Source of the DNA: Utricularia gibba | Taxonomy: Eukaryota > Streptophyta > Magnoliopsida > Lamiales > Lentibulariaceae | Length of the DNA: 59,733 nucleotides | Assembly: GCA_002189035.1 (NCBI GenBank) | Contig: NEEC01000143.1 | Coordinates: 1-59,733, forward strand | Reading direction: 5' to 3' | Shown: positions 28,946 through 40,084 of the stretch, in pieces | How positions within the stretch are numbered: position 1 is the stretch's first letter | Layout: each line of letters opens with the position of its first letter | Notes under the pieces: model-generated | What the model saw: only the letters and a program-made list of their open reading frames with translations | The model's database searches: none | Told to the model about the DNA's origin: nothing | Translations under genes and position numbers: made by a program

Positions 28946-31594
28946 ATGTCTCTAGTGGCTATTTGATTCTTTTGCCGTGTATCATTTGCATCAATTTCGA
29001 GAACGAGAAGCACATTATTAAACGCAGCCACCAAGGAAGGACACGTAAGACACTTTTCGTTGTGGTTTGTTTTTAATATGTCCACAGTTATGGGACAAAC
29101 GTAACTCCAAATTATACTACTTGGAGCACGAATAGGGCTTCCCAATGGTGTGCTATGAAGAGTTAGCATCTGCATGTTTTGGAAGAGGTGCTTCGTGGAC
29201 CAGGATGTGCGACATAGTCATTTCATTGCGCATCACCATTCGGGGTGCAGCCGAAAAATCACACGTGCACTGGATTCGTTAAAAGTAAACATTTTTGCGT
29301 ACCTGGAGTATAATAGTGTTGGGATAAGTGATGCCACGAAATTCATGATGTAACATGTGACTTTTTCCATCTTGATCGCATATCCGATGAAGTTTGACAC
29401 CATATGTTTTGGCTGTTGATTGATGCAATTAGTTGCCATGATACTTCTGATTCTTGATACACATTCCCATACACCATGTCTCTAGTGGCTATTTGATTCT
29501 TTTGCCGTGTATCCATTTGCATCAATTTCGAGAACGAGAAGCACATTATTAAACGCAGCCACCAAGGAAGGACACGTAAGACACTTTTCGTTGTGGTTTG
29601 TTTTTAATATGTCCACAGTTATGGGACAAACGTAACTCCAAATTATACTACTTGGAGCACGAATAGGGCTTCCCAATGGTGTGCTATGAAGAGTTAGCAT
29701 CTGCATGTTTTGGAAGAGGTGCTTCGTGGACCAGGATGTGCGACATAGTCATTTCATTGCGCATCACCATTCGGGGTGCAGCCGAAAAATCACACGTGCA
29801 CTGGATTCGTTAAAAGTAAACATTTTTGCGTACCTGGAGTATAATAGTGTTGGGATAAGTGATGCCACGAAATTCATGATGTAACATGTGACTTTTTTCC
29901 ATCTTGATCGCATATCCGATGAAGTTTGACACATATGTTTGGCTGTTGATTGATGCAATTAGTTGCCATGATACTTCTGATTCTTGATACACCATTCCCA
30001 TACACCATGTCTCTAGTGGCTATTTGATTCTTTTGCCGTGTATCCATTTGCATCAATTTCGAGAACGAGAAGCACATTATTAAACGCAGCCACCAAGGAA
30101 GGACACGTAAGACACTTTTCGTTGTGGTTGTTTTTAATATGTCCACAGTTATGGGACAAACGTAACTCCAAATTATACTACTTGGAGCACGAATAGGGCT
30201 TCCCAATGGTGTGCTATGAAGAGTTAGCATCTGCATGTTTTGGAAGAGGTTCGTGGACCAGGATGTGCGACATAGTCATTTCATTGCGCATCACCATTCG
30301 GGGTGCAGCCTAAAAATCACACGTGCACTGGATTCGTTAAAAGTAAACATTTTTGCGTACCTGGAGTATAATAGTGTTGGGATAAGTGATGCCACGAAAT
30401 TCATGATGTAACATGTGACTTTTTTCCATCTTGATCGCATATCCGATGAAGTTTGACCAATATGTTTTGGCTGTTGATTGATGCAATTAGTTGCCATGAT
30501 ACTTCTGATTCTTGATACACCATTCCCATACACCATGTCTCTAGTGGCTATTTGATTCTTTTGCCGTGTATCCTTTGCATCAATTTCGAGAACGAAGCAC
30601 ATTATTAAACGCAGCCACCAAGGAAGGACACGTAAGACACTTTTCGTTGTGGTTTGTTTTTAATATGTCCACAGTTATGGACAAACGTAACTCCAAATTA
30701 TACTACTTGGAGCACGAATAGGGCTTCCCAATGGTGTGCTATGAAGAGTTAGCATCTGCATGTTTTGGAAGAGGTGCTTCGTGGACCAGGATGTGCGACA
30801 TAGTCATTTCATTGCGCATCACCATTCGGGTGCAGCCGAAAAATCACACGTGCACTGGATTCGTTAAAAGTAAACATTTTTGCGTACCTGGAGTATAATA
30901 GTGTTGGGATAAGTGATGCCACGAAATTCATGATGTAACATGTGACTTTTTTCCATCTTGATCGCATATCCGATGAAGTTTGACACCATATGTTTTGGAT
31001 GTGATTGATGCAATTAGTTGCCATGATACTTCTGATTCTTGATACACCATTCCCATACACCATGTCTCTAGTGGCTATTTGATTCTTTTGCCGTGTATCT
31101 TGTTTGCATCAATTTCGAGAACGAGAAGCACATTATTAAACGCAGCCACCAAGGAAGGACACGTAAGACACTTTTCGTTGTGGTTTGTTTTTAATATGTC
31201 CACAGTTATGGGACAAACGTAACTCCAAATTATACTACTTGGAGCACGAATAGGGCTTCCCAATGGTGTGCTATGAAGAGTTAGCATCTGCATGTTTTGG
31301 AAGAGGTGCTTCGTGGACCAGGATGTGCGACATAGTCATTTCATTGCGCATCACCATTCGGGTGCAGCCTAAAAATCACACGTGCACTGGATTCGTTAAA
31401 AGTAAACATTTTTGCGTACCTGGAGTATAATAGTGTTGGGATAAGTGATGCCACGAAATTCATGATGTAACATGTGACTTTTTTCCATCTTGATCGCATA
31501 TCCGATGAAGTTTGACACCATATGTTTTGGCTGTTGATTGATGCAATTAGTTGCCATGATACTTCTGATTCTTGATACACCATTCCCATACACC

Positions 31595-32101
31595 ATGTCT
31601 CTAGTGGCTATTTGATTCTTTTGCCGTGTATCTTGTTTGCATCAATTTCGAGAACGAGAAGCACATTATTAAACGCAGCCACCAAGGAAGGACACGTAAG
31701 ACACTTTTCGTTGTGGTTTGTTTTTAATATGTCCACAGTTATGGGACAAACGTAACTCCAATTATACTACTTGGAGCACGAATAGGCTTCCCAATGGTGT
31801 GCTATGAAGAGTTAGCATCTGCATGTTTTGGAAGAGGTGCTTCGTGGACCAGGATGTGCGACATAGTCATTTCAGCCGAAAAATCACACGTGCACTGGAT
31901 TCGTTAAAAGTAAACATTTTTGCGTACCTGGAGTATAATAGTGTTGGGATAAGTGATGCCACGAAATTCATGATGTAACATGTGACTTTTTCCATCTTGA
32001 TCGCATATCCGATGAAGTTTGACACCATATGTTTTGGCTGTTGATTGATGCAATTAGTTGCCATGATACTTCTGATTCTTGATACACCATTCCCATACAC
32101 C
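31595..32101. repeat. Monomer with a single 24-bp deletion, 507 bp
   Basis: At about 31873 the sequence passes from CATTTCA directly to GCCGAAAAATC, skipping the 24 bp that contain TGCGCATCACCATTCGG and the G-run. Both sides of the deleted piece end in CA, a 2-bp microhomology. The remaining shortfall against 534 bp comes from three single-base losses (CCAATT, one G of AGGGC, and five rather than six T). Confidence 0.92.
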
Positions 32102-35100
32102 ATGTCTCTAGTGGCTATTTGATTCTTTTGCCGTGTATCATTTGCATCAATTTCGAGAACGAGAAGCACATTATTAAACGCAGCCACCAAGGAAGGACAC
32201 GTAAGACACTTTTCGTTGTGGTTTGTTTTTAATATGTCCACAGTTATGGGACAAACGTAACTCCAAATTATACTACTTGGAGCACGAATAGGGCTTCCCA
32301 ATGGTGTGCTATGAAGAGTTAGCATCTGCATGTTTTGGAAAGGTGCTTCGTGGACCAGGATGTGCGACATAGTCATTTCATTGCGCATCACCATTCGGGG
32401 TGCAGCCGAAAAATCACACGTGCACTGGATTCGTTAAAAGTAAACATTTTTGCGTACCTGGAGTATAATAGTGTTGGGATAAGTGATGCCACGAAATTCA
32501 TGATGTAACATGTGACTTTTTTCCATCTTGATCGCATATCCGATGAAGTTTGACACCATATGTTTTGGCTGTTGATTGATTCAATTAGTTGCCATGATAC
32601 TTCTGATTCTTGATACACCATTCCCATACACCATGTCTCTAGTGGCTATTTGATTCTTTTGCCGTGTATCCCATTTGCATCAATTTCGAGAACGAGAAGC
32701 ACATTATTAAACGCAGCCACCAAGGAAGGACACGTAAGACACTTTTCGTTGTGGTTTGTTTTTAATATGTCCGCAGTTATGGGACAAACGTAACTCCAAA
32801 TTATACTACTTGGAGCACGAATAGGGCTTCCCAATGGTGTGCTATGAAGAGTTAGCATCTGCATGTTTTGGAAGAGGTGCTTCGTAGACCAGGATGTGCG
32901 ACATAGTCATTTCATTGCGCATCACCATTCGGGGTGCAGCCTAAAAATCACACGTGCACTGGATTCGTTAAAAGTAAACATTTTTGCGTACCTGGAGTAT
33001 AATAGTGTTGGGATAAGTGATGCCACGAAATTCATGATGTAACATGTGACTTTTTCCATCTTGATCGCATATCCGATGAAGTTTGACACCATATGTTTTG
33101 GCAGTTGATTGATGCAATTAGTTGCCATGATACTTCTGATTCTTGATACACCATTCCCATACACCATGTCTCTAGTGGCTATTTGATTCTTTTGCCGTGT
33201 ATCCCATTTGCATCAATTTCGAGAACGAGAAGCACATTATTAAACGCAGCCACCAAGGAAGGACACGTAAGACACTTTTCGTTGTGGTTTGTTTTTAATA
33301 TGTCCACAGTTATGGGACAAACGTAACTCCAAATTATACTACTTGGAGCACGAATAGGGCTTCCCAATGGTGTGCTATGAAGAGTTAGCATCTGCATGTT
33401 TTGGAAGAGGTGCTTCGTGGACCAGGATGTGCGACATAGTCATTTCATTGCGCATCACCATTCGGGTGCAGCCGAAAAATCACACGTGCACTGGATTCGT
33501 TAAAAGTAAACATTTTTGCGTACCTGGAGTATAATAGTGTTGGGATAAGTGATGCCACGAAATTCATGATGTAACATGTGACTTTTTTCCATCTTGATCG
33601 CATATCCGATGAAGTTTGACACCATATGTTTTGGCTGTTGATTGATTCAATTAGTTGCCATGATACTTCTGATTCTTGATACACCATTCCCATACACCAT
33701 GTCTCTAGTGGCTATTTGATTCTTTTGCCGTGTATCTTGTTTGCATCAATTTCGAGAACGAGAAGCACATTATTAAACGCAGCCACCAAGGAAGGACACG
33801 TAAGACACTTTTCGTTGTGGTTTGTTTTTAATATGTCCACAGTTATGGGACAAACGTAACTCCAAATTATACTACTTGGAGCACGAATAGGGCTTCCCAA
33901 TGGTGTGCTATGAAGAGTTAGCATCTGCATGTTTTGGAAGAGGTGCTTCGTGGACCAGGATGTGCGACATAGTCATTTCATTGCGCATCACCATTCGGGG
34001 TGCAGCCGAAAAATCACACGTGCACTGGATTCGTTAAAAGTAAACATTTTTGCGTACCTGGAGTATAATAGTGTTGGGATAAGTGATGCCACGAAATTCA
34101 TGATGTAACATGTGACTTTTTTCCATCTTGATCGCATATCCGATGAAGTTTGACACCATATGTTTTGGCTGTTGATTGATGCAATTAGTTGCCATGATAC
34201 TTCTGATTCTTGATACACCATTCCCATACACCATGTCTCTAGTGGCTATTTGATTCTTTTGCCGTGTATCTTTGCATCAATTTCGAGAACGAGAAGCACA
34301 TTATTAAACGCAGCCACCAAGGAAGGACACGTAAGACACTTTTCGTTGTGGTTTGTTTTTAATATGTCCACAGTTATGGGACAAACGTAACTCCAAATTA
34401 TACTACTTGGAGCACGAATAGGGCTTCCCAATGGTGTGCTATGAAGAGTTAGCATCTGCATGTTTTGGAAGAGGTGCTTCGTGGACCAGGATGTGCGACA
34501 TAGTCATTTCATTGCGCATCACCATTCGGGGTGCAGCCGAAAAATCACACGTGCACTGGATTCGTTAAAAGTAAACATTTTTGCGTACCTGGAGTATAAT
34601 AGTGTTGGGATAAGTGATGCCACGAAATTCATGATGTAACATGTGACTTTTTTCCATCTTGATCGCATATCCGATGAAGTTTGACACATATGTTTTGGCT
34701 GTTGATTGATGCAATTAGTTGCCATGATACTTCTGATTCTTGATACACCATTCCCATACACCATGTCTCTAGTGGCTATTTGATTCTTTTGCCGTGTATC
34801 CCATTTGCATCAATTTCGAGAACGAGAAGCACATTATTAAACGCAGCCACCAAGGAAGGACACGTAAGACACTTTTCGTTGTGGTTTGTTTTTAATATGT
34901 CCGCAGTTATGGGACAAACGTAACTCCAAATTATACTTCTTGGAGCACGAATAGGGCTTCCCAATGGTGTGCTATGAAGAGTTAGCATCTGCATGTTTTG
35001 GAAGAGGTGCTTCGTAGACCAGGATGTGCGACATAGTCATTTCATTGCGCATCACCATTCGGGGTGCAGCCGAAAAATCACACGTGCACTGGATTCGTTA

Positions 35101-38093
35101 AAAGTAAACATTTTTGCGTACCTGGAGTATAATAGTGTTGGGATAAGTGATGCCACGAAATTCATGATGTAACATGTGACTTTTTTCCATCTTGATCGCA
35201 TATCCGATGAAGTTTGACACATATGTTTTGGCTGTTGATTGATGCAATTAGTTGCCATGATACTTCTGATTCTTGATACACCATTCCCATACACCATGTC
35301 TCTAGTGGCTATTTGATTCTTTTGCCGTGTATCCATTTGCATCAATTTCGAACGAGAAGCACATTATTAAACGCAGCCACCAAGGAAGGACACGTAAGAC
35401 ACTTTTCGTTGTGGTTTGTTTTTAATATGTCCACAGTTATGGGACAAACGTAACTCCAAATTATACTACTTGGAGCACGAATAGGGCTTCCCAATGGTGT
35501 GCTATGAAGAGTTAGCATCTGCATGTTTTGGAAGAGGTGCTTCGTGGACCAGGATGTGCGACATAGTCATTTCATTGCGCATCACCATTCGGGTGCAGCC
35601 TAAAAATCACACGTGCACTGGATTCGTTAAAAGTAAACATTTTTGCGTACCTGGAGTATAATAGTGTTGGGATAAGTGATGCCACGAAATTCATGATGTA
35701 ACATGTGACTTTTTTCCATCTTGATCGCATATCCGATGAAGTTTGACACCATATGTTTTGGCTGTTGATTGATGCAATTAGTTGCCATGATACTTCTGAT
35801 TCTTGATACACCATTCCCATACACCATGTCTCTAGTGGCTATTTGATTCTTTTGCCGTGTATCCCATTTGCATCAATTTCGAGAACGAGAAGCACATTAT
35901 TAAACGCAGCCACCAAGGAAGGACACGTAAGACACTTTTCGTTGTGGTTTGTTTTTAATATGTCCACAGTTATGGGACAAACGTAACTCCAAATTATACT
36001 ACTTGGAGCACGAATAGGGCTTCCCAATGGTGTGCTATGAAGAGTTAGCATCTGCATGTTTTGGAAGAGGTGCTTCGTGGACCAGGATGTGCGACATAGT
36101 CATTTCATTGCGCATCACCATTCGGGGTGCAGCCGAAAAATCACACGTGCACTGGATTCGTTAAAAGTAAACATTTTTGCGTACCTGGAGTATAATAGTG
36201 TTGGGATAAGTGATGCCACGAAATTCATGATGTAACATGTGACTTTTTTCCATCTTGATCGCATATCCGATGAAGTTTGACACCATATGTTTTGGCTGTT
36301 GATTGATGCAATTAGTTGCCATGATACTTCTGATTCTTGATACACCATTCCCATACACCATGTCTCTAGTGGCTATTTGATTCTTTTGCCGTGTATCCCA
36401 TTTGCATCAATTTCGAGAACGAGAAGCACATTATTAAACGCAGCCACCAAGGAAGGACACGTAAGACACTTTTCGTTGTGGTTTGTTTTTAATATGTCCA
36501 CAGTTATGGGACAAACGTAACTCCAAATTATACTACTTGGAGCACGAATAGGGCTTCCCAATGGTGTGCTATGAAGAGTTAGCATCTGCATGTTTTGGAA
36601 GAGGTGCTTCGTGGACCAGGATGTGCGACATAGTCATTTCATTGCGCATCACCATTCGGGGTGCAGCCGAAAAATCACACGTGCACTGGATTCGTTAAAA
36701 GTAAACATTTTTGCGTACCTGGAGTATAATAGTGTTGGGATAAGTGATGCCACGAAATTCATGATGTAACATGTGACTTTTTTCCATCTTGATCGCATAT
36801 CCGATGAAGTTTGACACATATGTTTGGCTGTTGATTGATTCAATTAGTTGCCATGATACTTCTGATTCTTGATACACCATTCCCATACACCATGTCTCTA
36901 GTGGCTATTTGATTCTTTTGCCGTGTATCCCATTTGCATCAATTTCGAGAACGAGAAGCACATTATTAAACGCAGCCACCAAGGAAGGACACGTAAGACA
37001 CTTTTCGTTGTGGTTTGTTTTTAATATGTCCACAGTTATGGGACAAACGTAACTCCAAATTATACTACTTGGAGCACGAATAGGGCTTCCCAATGGTGTG
37101 CTATGAAGAGTTAGCATCTGCATGTTTTGGAAGAGGTGCTTCGTAGACCAGGATGTGCGACATAGTCATTTCATTGCGCATCACCATTCGGGGTGCAGCC
37201 TAAAAATCACACGTGCACTGGATTCGTTAAAAGTAAACATTTTTGCGTACCTGGAGTATAATAGTGTTGGGATAAGTGATGCCACGAAATTCATGATGTA
37301 ACATGTGACTTTTTTCCATCTTGATCGCATATCCGATGAAGTTTGACACCATATGTTTTGGCTGTTGATTGATGCAATTAGTTGCCATGATACTTCTGAT
37401 TCTTGATACACCATTCCCATACACCATGTCTCTAGTGGCTATTTGATTCTTTTGCCGTGTATCCCATTTGCATCAATTTCGAGAACGAGAAGCACATTAT
37501 TAAACGCAGCCACCAAGGAAGGACACGTAAGACACTTTTCGTTGTGGTTTGTTTTTAATATGTCCACAGTTATGGGACAAACGTAACTCCAAATTATACT
37601 ACTTGGAGCACGAATAGGGCTTCCCAATGGTGTGCTATGAAGAGTTAGCATCTGCATGTTTTGGAAGAGGTGCTTCGTGGACCAGGATGTGCGACATAGT
37701 CATTTCATTGCGCATCACCATTCGGGGTGCAGCCGAAAAATCACACGTGCACTGGATTCGTTAAAAGTAAACATTTTTGCGTACCTGGAGTATAATAGTG
37801 TTGGGATAAGTGATGCCACGAAATTCATGATGTAACATGTGACTTTTTTCCATCTTGATCGCATATCCGATGAAGTTTGACACCATATGTTTGGCTGTTG
37901 ATTGATGCAATTAGTTGCCATGATACTTCTGATTCTTGATACACCATTCCCATACACCATGTCTCTAGTGGCTATTTGATTCTTTTGCCGTGTATCCCAT
38001 TTGCATCAATTTCGAGAACGAGAAGCACATTATTAAACGCAGCCACCAAGGAAGGACACGTAAGACACTTTTCGTTGTGGTTTGTTTTTAATA

Positions 38094-38112
38094 TGTCCAC
38101 AGTTATGGGACA
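38094..38112. repeat. Inverted repeat TGTCC / GGACA (one per monomer)
   Basis: TGTCC (38094-38098) and GGACA (38108-38112) are perfect reverse complements with a 9-base spacer, eight bases upstream of the CTCCAA/TTGGAG pair, giving two potential stem-loops side by side. Loop sequence is a common indel site (GTCCACAG, GTCCGCAG, GTCCCAG, GTCCAAG, GTCCAG), and the right arm varies between GGGACA and GGACA, which still pairs. A five-pair stem can arise by chance. Confidence 0.55.
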
Positions 38113-38119
38113 AACGTAA

Positions 38120-38141
38120 CTCCAAATTATACTACTTGGAG
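38120..38141. repeat. Inverted repeat CTCCAA / TTGGAG (one per monomer)
   Basis: In the reference monomer CTCCAA (38120-38125) and TTGGAG (38136-38141) are perfect reverse complements around a 10-base AT-rich loop. Across the array the arms are mostly kept while the loop shrinks: 9 bases in CCAATT copies, and about 5 near 24965. Where CCATATT replaces CCAAATT the stem shortens to five pairs. A function (cruciform, protein site, or a hairpin in a transcript) is not shown by the sequence. Confidence 0.7.
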
Positions 38142-38276
38142 CACGAATAGGGCTTCCCAATGGTGTGCTATGAAGAGTTAGCATCTGCATGTTTTGGAAG
38201 AGGTGCTTCGTGGACCAGGATGTGCGACATAGTCATTTCATTGCGCATCACCATTCGGGGTGCAGCCGAAAAATCA

Positions 38277-38285
38277 CACGTGCAC
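38277..38285. other. Overlapping palindromes CACGTG and GTGCAC, polymorphic site
   Basis: Majority monomers read CACGTGCAC, which contains two overlapping hexamer palindromes. CACGTG is the E-box/G-box core known to be bound by bHLH and bZIP proteins in eukaryotes. The minor lineage reads CACGTTTAC, which destroys both palindromes and also the 5-bp inverted pair GTGCA (38260-38264) / TGCAC (38281-38285). Binding is not implied by the sequence. Confidence 0.6.
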
Positions 38286-39558
38286 TGGATTCGTTAAAAG
38301 TAAACATTTTTGCGTACCTGGAGTATAATAGTGTTGGGATAAGTGATGCCACGAAATTCATGATGTAACATGTGACTTTTTTCCATCTTGATCGCATATC
38401 CGATGAAGTTTGACACCATATGTTTTGGCTGTTGATTGATGCAATTAGTTGCCATGATACTTCTGATTCTTGATACACCATTCCCATACACCATGTCTCT
38501 AGTGGCTATTTGATTCTTTTGCCGTGTATCCCATTTGCATCAATTTCGAGAACGAGAAGCACATTATTAAACGCAGCCACCAAGGAAGGACACGTAAGAC
38601 ACTTTTCGTTGTGGTTTGTTTTTAATATGTCCACAGTTATGGGACAAACGTAACTCCAAATTATACTTCTTGGAGCACGAATAGGGCTTCCCAATGGTGT
38701 GCTATGAAGAGTTAGCATCTGCATGTTTTGGAAGAGGTGCTTCGTGGACCAGGATGTGCGACATAGTCATTTCATTGCGCATCACCATTCGGGGTGCAGC
38801 CTAAAAATCACACGTGCACTGGATTCGTTAAAAGTAAACATTTTTGCGTACCTGGAGTATAATAGTGTTGGGATAAGTGATGCCACGAAATTCATGATGT
38901 AACATGTGACTTTTTTCCATCTTGATCGCATATCCGATGAAGTTTGACACCATATGTTTTGGCTGTTGATTGATGCAATTAGTTGCCATGATACTTCTGA
39001 TTCTTGATACACCATTCCCATACACCATGTCTCTAGTGGCTATTTGATTCTTTTGCCGTGTATCTTGTTTGCATCAATTTCGAGAACGAGAAGCACATTA
39101 TTAAACGCAGCCACCAAGGAAGGACACGTAAGACACTTTTCGTTGTGGTTTGTTTTTAATATGTCCACAGTTATGGGACAAACGTAACTCCAATTATACT
39201 ACTTGGAGCACGAATAGGGCTTCCCAATGGTGTGCTATGAAGAGTTAGCATCTGCATGTTTTGGAAGAGGTGCTTCGTGGACCAGGATGTGCGACATAGT
39301 CATTTCATTGCGCATCACCATTCGGGGTGCAGCCGAAAAATCACACGTGCACTGGATTCGTTAAAAGTAAACATTTTTGCGTACCTGGAGTATAATAGTG
39401 TTGGGATAAGTGATGCCACGAAATTCATGATGTAACATGTGACTTTTTCCATCTTGATCGCATATCCGATGAAGTTTGACACCATATGTTTTGGCTGTTG
39501 ATTGATGCAATTAGTTGCCATGATACTTCTGATTCTTGATACACCATTCCCATACACC

Positions 39559-40084
39559 ATGTCTCTAGTGGCTATTTGATTCTTTTGCCGTGTATCCCAT
39601 TTGCATCAATTTCGAGAACGAGAAGCACATTATTAAACGCAGCCACCAAGGAAGGACACGTAAGACACTTTTCGTTGTGGTTTGTTTTTAATATGTCCGC
39701 AGTTATGGGACAAACGTAACTCCAAATTATACTAGCACGAATAGGGCTTCCCAATGGTGTGCTATGAAGAGTTAGCATCTGCATGTTTTGGAAGAGGTGC
39801 TTCGTGACCAGGATGTGCGACATAGTCATTTCATTGCGCATCACCATTCGGGGTGCAGCCGAAAAATCACACGTGCACTGGATTCGTTAAAAGTAAACAT
39901 TTTTGCGTACCTGGAGTATAATAGTGTTGGGATAAGTGATGCCACGAAATTCATGATGTAACATGTGACTTTTTCCATCTTGATCGCATATCCGATGAAG
40001 TTTGACACCATATGTTTTGGCTGTTGATTGATGCAATTAGTTGCCATGATACTTCTGATTCTTGATACACCATTCCCATACACC
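39559..40084. repeat. Monomer with a 6-bp deletion removing one hairpin arm
   Basis: At about 39732 ATTATACTA runs directly into GCACGAATAG, losing CTTGGA. This removes most of the right arm of the CTCCAA/TTGGAG inverted repeat that other copies keep. The copy also has GTCCGCAG, TTCGTGACC and a five-T run, which together account for its 526 bp. Confidence 0.9.

Larger units (their letters stand above)
37959..38492. repeat. Reference full-length monomer (534 bp), majority-type alleles
   Basis: This copy carries the commonest allele at every variable site I scored, as do the copies starting at 35826 and 42214. By hand count it has 221 G+C in 534 bp (41.4%) and 19 CpG. Allele states in order are CCCATTTGC, GTCCACAG, ATGGGAC, CCAAATT, ACTACTT, GCTTCCC, CTATGAAG, AGCATCTG, TTCGTGGACC, GACATAG, a run of four G, GCCGAAA, GTGCAC, GGAGTA, a run of six T, ACACCATATG, GGCTG and GATGCAATT. 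Two short perfect inverted repeats lie next to each other in the first third. I looked for internal sub-repeats, including a 178-bp third, and found none convincing. The phase used here is arbitrary. Confidence 0.95.

Noticed and set aside
28621-29175. Longest open reading frame in the window (184 codons, minus strand).
   Set aside because: It exists only because the mosaic deletion near 28.75-28.79 kb removes stops and shifts frame. The same translated pieces recur in every monomer, interrupted differently by 1-3 bp indels; no domain, start context or codon pattern supports a gene.
38205-38222. CENP-B box-like sequence CTTCGTGGACCAGGAT (GACCGGGA in some minor-lineage copies).
   Set aside because: The TTCG and (in minor copies) CGGGA halves are present but the spacing is two bases short and the central A is missing, so it does not meet NTTCGNNNNANNCGGGN.
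38320-38340. Bacterial-type -10 box in GAGTATAATAGTG.
   Set aside because: No acceptable -35 hexamer lies 16-18 bp upstream, there is no gene downstream, and the context is a eukaryote-like satellite; an AT-rich chance match.
38369-38376. CATGTGAC, the reverse complement of GTCACATG, fits the yeast centromere element I consensus RTCACRTG.
   Set aside because: The neighbouring sequence is not the very AT-rich element II and no element III-like motif is seen. Point centromeres are not satellite arrays, so an eight-base match is most likely chance.
37959-38492. Ancient 178-bp trimer inside the monomer.
   Set aside because: Partial motif similarities occur at unequal offsets and are too weak by eye to call; kept only as a low-interest question.
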